Positions 58,696 through 64,000 of a stretch of DNA of 64,000 nucleotides are shown piece by piece. Position 1 is the first letter of the stretch, and each line of letters starts with the position of its first letter. The stretch is from Euryodendron excelsum (taxonomy: Eukaryota; Streptophyta; Magnoliopsida; Ericales; Pentaphylacaceae). The notes beneath the pieces are model-generated. The model saw only the letters and a program-made list of their open reading frames with translations. It ran no database searches and was not told where the DNA came from. A program made the translations under genes and the position numbers. The DNA lies in contig CM065377.1 in NCBI GenBank assembly GCA_033060915.1, positions 51,150,683-51,214,682 on the forward strand, written 5' to 3'.

Positions 58696-58833
58696 ACTAT
58701 GTTTGGATTTTGGATTTATCGACGAAAAATAAATTGAAAGAAAGAAAAAACTTTAGCTTCTTTCACTTCATTTTTTTTTACTGTTTTCCTTCTTTTTTCT
58801 TTTTCCTTCATAAATCTAATATCCAAACATAGT
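58696..58833. mobile_element. Tourist-like foldback MITE
   Basis: The left end is ACTATGTTTGGATTTTGG; the right end reversed is ACTATGTTTGGATATTAG. The arms continue as 'gatttat' then purine-rich tracts, meeting near 58764. It is the same family as 42096-42247. The right flank is TAA one base outside the core and the left is CAA, compatible with a decayed 3-bp duplication. Confidence 0.65.
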
Positions 58834-59203
58834 ATAACAATGCCAACATTTTCTTTCTTCTAGAAATTTTGTCGGCAAAGTCTAATTTTTATAAGTCACC
58901 GTCAAAATTATCAACTCTACCGTCAAAGATCTGATGGAAAATTATGCCTACCTTATGCTAATTGCGATGAATTTGTGGTAAAAACATGTTACAACAACGT
59001 GTAATACTTGGTGATTGAACCATAGAAGATTAAATTGGCACAACCACAGAATTTGATGGGATGACATTGAAGGAGGCAGGTGAAACTAATGATCAATTCG
59101 AAATTATTAACTCTACCACCATAGATCTCTCGGATAATTATGCCTCAACTTATGCTAATTGCGACGAATTTGTGGTAAAAACATATAACAATGATACGTA
59201 ATA

Positions 59204-61359
59204 TAGTAAAATCTCAATAAATGAATGTTCGATAAAGTAATAATCTCGCTTAGATAATAAAAAACTCAGATTCCGACTCGGGCCTTTGTATTAAAATAAT
59301 AATTTCACTTAATGCATAAGATGATAATTTTTTTTAAACTTTTCTTAGGGCCCATCGAGTATATAAATTAATAACTGATTAAAATACAAAAAAAGTACAT
59401 AAAAATTCATAATGCATATGATGGACTTACCTAACAACTTTAATTTTTCACAAAAAATACTTCTAAAGTCGCTTGTTTTTCTTTGTACCTAAATTGAATT
59501 GAACCTCACCCTTGATTTTTTGCAATACTGGCACCACATTTGGTATATCATTTTTATTTTGTAGCAAGTAGTTATTCAATGTTACTATTGCTTGAAATGT
59601 CTCTTTTGGAGAAACAGTTGGTAGAATACAACTATCATTTGGATCATCATGATCCTCATTGGTAGCCATATTCATTATCGCACCAATAATCTCTTCAACA
59701 GTAGGCGATTCCATTACTGCATCATTTTTAGTAGGATAATTCAAAATGTCCTCAACATTCATCACATTTCTATATGTAGACTAGAAATGGCTTGACGTAA
59801 TAAATTGATGCCTTCATCCTCACCAACATATGGTTGAGTATCTATATCTTCATCTAACCGGATCTTGCAATGTCAAAAATAGTTTGCAATAGTTGTTCCC
59901 TTCACATCAATATTCCAAGTAGCATTAATAAAATTGATAGCATTCAATATGTTAATTTTCTCGAGATTTGATGTTCTTAATTCGTAGCCCTCCAAGATAC
60001 TAGAATAAAAATGATGTCAATAATGAGTTTTTAGTGCATGAATAATTCAAGCATCACATGGTTGAATCTTTAATGTTGTATTAGGAGGCAAAAAAGAAAT
60101 AGTTCAACATTCTTCAAGCCTTCGATAATCTTTAAATGGGCTAAACAATTGTCCACGAGAAGGAGAACCTTTATACCATTCATTCTCTTGTCAAACCAAC
60201 AAATAAATTCTTGAAAAGTTGCACCAGTCATCCATGCTTTCTTGTTTTTTTTGTAATGACAACTAAGATTGCTCATGTTTACTTGCTTAAAACATCTTGG
60301 ATTAACATACTTACTAATAATCCAAGGAGGTACTCTAAACCATCACTATTACAACAAACAATAACCGTAATTCTCTCATTGTTCTTCTTACGTCCTTCCA
60401 ATTGCTTTGTAGCAAGTAAATGATCTGCTTTCAAACGATAAAATAACTTTGTTTCATCCATATTGTAGATATCCTTCCATTTAAATTAGTTTAGTTTAGA
60501 TCAAATTTTCGATAAAGCATTTTCAATATTCTCCATGACAACTAAACCACTTTCACCGAACCTTCTGTAAGACTTAATTTCATGTCTTGCCTTGAAACGC
60601 CCTAGCCAACTACTTGAAAAACTAAATTCCGTAGCTGCAGGTTCACCATATATTTTACTTTGGTTTGGATCATTTCTCCAGTCATATTCACTTTCTCTTG
60701 ATGTTGGAGAAACCACTCAAACAATGCTTTTTCTAACTCAGGATATTTTGTTGATTTGTGCCTCTTCACATTGCTATTTTTTGTCTCATTTGATAAATAC
60801 TCTGTTGACCTTTTAAGAGTGTTTGATATTGTTGATCGGCTGATGGAGAGCAGGTATTTTTCTTGAACCCATTGTTGCAAATCTTTTTAAGTAGAAAAAG
60901 AATGCTCATTTTTGTACTCGTATAACGCTATGCTCGTCTTATCAATTAATATAAATTTTTTTCACTCCTCTCAAATGAGACGCCATGAAGAAACAAGATG
61001 ACATGATTTTAGGTCTCATAGATTGTTTATATAGAGATCATATTCTATACATATACATGGACATTAAGTTCTAAACCACCTTATCTTTTAGTTCTAGAAA
61101 TATGTATGTACATGTATCTTTAAAACCTTTATATCTTTTTTTTTTAATGTTCATTAGAAAGTTTGACTAATACATGAATCTATAGTTGTGGCTTTTCATA
61201 AGATACATGCAGATATTTGTTTTGAAAATGTAAAATTCTTTATAAATTAATATTTTATCAACAAATTCATAAATTATTCATTTATCAATAAATAAATAAT
61301 CTCATTAAAATAATAATTTTCTTCGACTTTGGGAGTATTCATTTATCAAGGTTTTACTG
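59204..61359 (-). mobile_element. pogo/Tigger-like (Tc1-mariner) transposon, inactive
   Basis: Inverted ends are TAGTAAAATCTCAATAAATG at the left and, reversed from the right, CAGTAAAACCTTGATAAATG, flanked by TA (59202-59203 and 61360-61361). Removing the element and one TA gives 'gatacgtaatacttagtgattg', the sequence found in the neighbouring tandem units, so the borders are exact. The 2156-bp length and a DDE_1 transposase on the minus strand confirm the class. Confidence 0.95.
59463..60986 (-). pseudogene. pogo/Tigger-like transposase with CENP-B-type HTH, decayed
   Basis: From 60986 (MASHLRG) it reads leftward through an N-terminal CENP-B-like helix-turn-helix (SISRSTISNTLKRSTEYL), a second HTH (SSSWLGRFKARHEIKSYRRFGESG), then the DDE_1 catalytic core. 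The first Asp is in MDETKLFYRL (60461), the second in LLLVDNCLAH (~60160) and the third in KIQPCDA (~60060, after a frame change). An acidic tail follows to 59463. Stops at about 60942, 60887 and 60046 plus at least two frameshifts make it inactive. Confidence 0.92.
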
Positions 61360-62060
61360 TACTTAGTGATTGAACCATAGAAGATCAAATTACCACAACC
61401 ACAGAATTTGATGGGATGAAAGTGAAGGATCAACTAATCAACTCAAAATTATCAGCTCCACCGCCAAAGATCTCACGGATGACTACCCCTTTTCTTATGC
61501 TAATTGTGATGAATTTGTGGTAACAACACGTAACAACGATGCGTAATTACTTAGTGCTTGAATCAAAGAAGATCAAATTGGCACAATCACAGAATTTGAT
61601 GGGATGATACTGAAGGAGGCAGGTGAAACTAATAATCAATTCAAAATGATCAACTGTACCGACATAGATCTCTTCGATAGTTACGGCCTTTTTTTTTTTT
61701 TTTTTGCTGGGTGGATAATTACGCCTATCTTATGTTAATTGGGACGAGTTTGTGGCAAAAACATGTAACAACGATGCGTAATACTTAGTGATTGAACCAT
61801 AGAAGATCAAATTGGCACAAACACAGAATTTGATGGGATGACACTGAAGGAGGCAGGTGAAACTAATGATCAATTCAAAATTATTAACTCTACTGCCATA
61901 GATCTCTCTGATAATTATGCCTATCTTATGCTAATTGCGATGAATTTGTGGTAAAAACACGTAACAACGATGCGTAATTACTTAATGATTGAACCATAGA
62001 AGATCAAATTGGCACAGCCACAGGATTTGATAGAATGACACCGAAGAAGGCAGGTGAAAT

Positions 62061-63295
62061 TGATCAATTTTTTCTTTGCTTTTTCTTCTCCTTCAAGGGA
62101 TCTAGCTGTAATTTCAATCTTCTCAGCCGAAAAAAAAGTCGTTATCTAGATAATAATGTTTAGACTACGCAATGAACCTAAGATGTTTCAACCCTTTGAT
62201 GGGATATCTTCACTATGGAATGAATTGACAGGTTTACCTTCATGACATTGCCAAGCTTTTCTTATTATGATTATTCACAATCATGTTGATCTACACAAGA
62301 TTTTATATATTAAATCACTGTAACATTTAGCATTTGAGTCATGAAAGAACATAGAAGTCTTAGGAAATTATACATATGTTACACGCATTAGACTTGAGGT
62401 GTTCTTGATGCTTGAAAATTCCCCCGGGATTAGACGCAAAAAATGCTAAACATGCGATTGTCGTTTGATTTATAATGCCCCGTGATATAGTCAAAATTGT
62501 GATTGTCACATGGTGTGTCAAAATTACCTCACGCCCAAACTCTCTCTCTCTCATGGGGCCACCTTATAATTTTAAAACCATTAAACTAGATCCTCTAGCT
62601 CAATTTGTTGAAAACAAATGTTGGCTTTCTACACATAGGAAGAAATGTGGTTGGACATGCAAGGCCTCAGTATCTCATATTCTTCCAAGTTTTGGTTGAT
62701 TAATTAGCAATCATAAGAAAATAAATTAAAAACTATAGAAGCACAGCGTAGTCAAGCATTGGATAGAGGAAAAATTTCTCTCTAATTTTCTTGCTTTCTT
62801 AATGCACAATTTCTATGCCAAATGGAACGTACACCAAACCCTTGAAACATTTCAATTGAGCTTTACAGTACTTCTAGGTCTTGCCTACTTCTACACCCAT
62901 ATTAGACAACAAGGACAGCAAATGTTTGCTTGTAAAACAGCATCCTAGACACCAAAAAGCCTTTCAATATTATTCTCATCTGAAAACCTAACCGATCATA
63001 ATCCAAATTAACTAGCCCTCCAATTATTTTCCAAAAAAGAAATGTGAGTCAATAGCGCCATCACCCAAGCATAGAAAAACAACAGCATTGTCAAGACCAA
63101 AAAAAAATGTTGCAAGAAAGTTGAGAACAATGAAAACGCAAGAAAGTGGAGAAAATTGAAAACACAAGCTAAGACATAAATCCACTTTTGGAGTTCACTT
63201 ATTCAAAACTTTTTTTTTTTTTTTGATATTTTACTTATTCAAAACTTTGAAGAGCTTTTTCCTTGGGCGGCCGAAGAAAGAAAGAGACAGAATGG

Positions 63296-63336
<41 letters not shown>

Positions 63337-64000
63337 AAGGGGACGCTTTAGCATGGTCGGCTGATAGTCAAAGACTGGCCATAGATCTAGACTTCGACAG
63401 TGTCAGATCCTTTTGACACGTTAATATCTCATATATAGTTTGGTCGATTACATCTAAAACATGAGAGAGAAATATCTATATAACTATATATATATATATA
63501 TATGTATTGACGTGTACGTGACGTTTGGCTTACATATATATGCATGGGATTTACATGGCTTCGGATCGTACGAAGTAGAAGAGAGAGAAAAGCTCAAAGT
63601 TGGCGATTAATTGAGATGTAAGATATGTGGTTCTTCTAGGTTCTCTTACAGATGTAGAGTTGACTGTATACATTGTCTACACATTACGTGTATGAATTTG
63701 AGGTCACAGTTTGATCAACCATGGCAGAAATCGGGCCTCTCAAAATGAGGTGTCAAATTTGAATGGTTAGCACTCAAACATGAAAAATGGCTATGACCAA
63801 TGGCCATATATCTTAGTACAATTATTGGTATCATTTGAATCATTTATATCTTCTTTCTCCAGCCTTCTTCAACCGTTTGTTGTCAGAGAGCGATGAACAT
63901 TAACTTCTATTTTTTCAATGGAAACTATGAAGCTATTGTAATTGATTACGTACCCCGTATAAGAAAATTGATCCGTATGACTCTCGCATGTTACTTAATT
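62061..64000. other. right-end spacer without a recognised gene
   Basis: I see no coding exon or element with defined ends. A (GA)n run lies at 63300-63333, a (TA)n run at 63485-63502 and a poly-T tract at 63209-63222. The (GA)n context resembles that before the RNase H-like gene, but no frame follows it. Confidence 0.5.

Larger units (their letters stand above)
56520..58899. other. ABC1-like gene 5' region and spacer
   Basis: Positions 56520-56690 would be the minus-strand leader and core promoter of the ABC1-like gene (TAAATAAAG on the minus strand near 56665). Further right are a CG-alternating patch (56697-56706), a (GA)n patch (56771-56790), GC-rich segments 57430-57480 and 57755-57850 that resemble hAT ends, a SINE-like stretch (58150-58375), a (TA)n run (58380-58399) and a foldback MITE (58696-58833). 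No gene is supported. Confidence 0.45.
58900..62060 (+). repeat. ~195-bp tandem repeat array, five units, interrupted
   Basis: Units start at about 58906, 59101, 61446, 61642 and 61878 with the phrase 'aaaattat(c/t)aactctacc'. Each contains 'atgctaattgcgatgaattt', 'tgtggtaaaaaca', 'gatgcgtaat(t)acttagtgattg', 'catagaagatcaaattggc', 'cagaatttgatgggatga' and 'aaggaggcaggtgaaact'. Spacing is about 189-196 bp once the pogo element is removed; one unit is ~40 bp longer because of a poly-T insertion with a short duplication near 61688-61730. There is no open frame through a unit. Confidence 0.85.

Noticed and set aside
62475..62699. 74-codon plus-strand frame
   Set aside because: No recognisable family, no promoter, and composition like the surrounding spacer.

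Overview
This is nuclear DNA from a flowering plant, probably a woody eudicot. The evidence is plant-type introns, plant-specific families (DUF4220/DUF594, plant ENT, RVT_3 RNase H), an Au-type SINE and dense Ty1/copia, Ty3/gypsy, hAT and pogo remnants. The species cannot be named from the sequence.

Left part (1-30240): a nested block of mobile elements with no host gene. The oldest layer is a minus-strand Ty3/gypsy element, with its 5' LTR at about 29814-30240, gag, protease and the start of RT. A hAT transposon (25942-29414) sits in its gag with a perfect 9-bp flanking duplication. A plus-strand SIRE-type Ty1/copia element interrupts its RT; the copia pol runs 17658-21887, an extra 3' ORF follows at 22093-23040, and the 3' LTR starts at 23491. 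The copia gag is in turn broken by a very large non-coding LTR element (LARD-like) ending at 17657, with LTR-like copies at 1-2329, 2330-5444 and about 13740-17657. A copia solo LTR (9306-10975, 5-bp duplication actgg) sits inside that element. The large LTR copies carry a TATA box, and two of them carry tandem TTGAC (W-box core) arrays.

Middle part (30241-47000): three plus-strand host genes in AT-rich spacer. They are a DUF4220/DUF594 membrane protein gene split by one in-frame TAG (33030-35267), an equilibrative nucleoside transporter with nine coding exons (38490-40950, 420 aa), and a single-exon RNase H-like protein (44017-44622). Between them lie a hAT-like MITE, a Mutator-like MITE with a 9-bp duplication, a ~235-bp direct duplication, Tourist-like foldback elements, a tRNA-like SINE candidate and a 5'-truncated LINE with a 13-bp duplication.

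Right part (47000-64000): a minus-strand ABC1/UbiB-type atypical kinase gene spans 48049-56519. I infer five coding exons, including an 8-nt first coding exon that restores the missing start codon. Its first intron holds a full-length processed pseudogene of ribosomal protein eS24 with a 15-bp duplication, and an Au SINE. Further right, a ~195-bp tandem repeat array (58900-62060) is interrupted by a pogo/Tigger-like transposon whose empty site can be read from neighbouring units. From 62060 to the end I see only spacer and microsatellites.

The host genes show no functional linkage: they are ordinary dispersed plant genes. No RNA gene cluster, CRISPR or operon is present.
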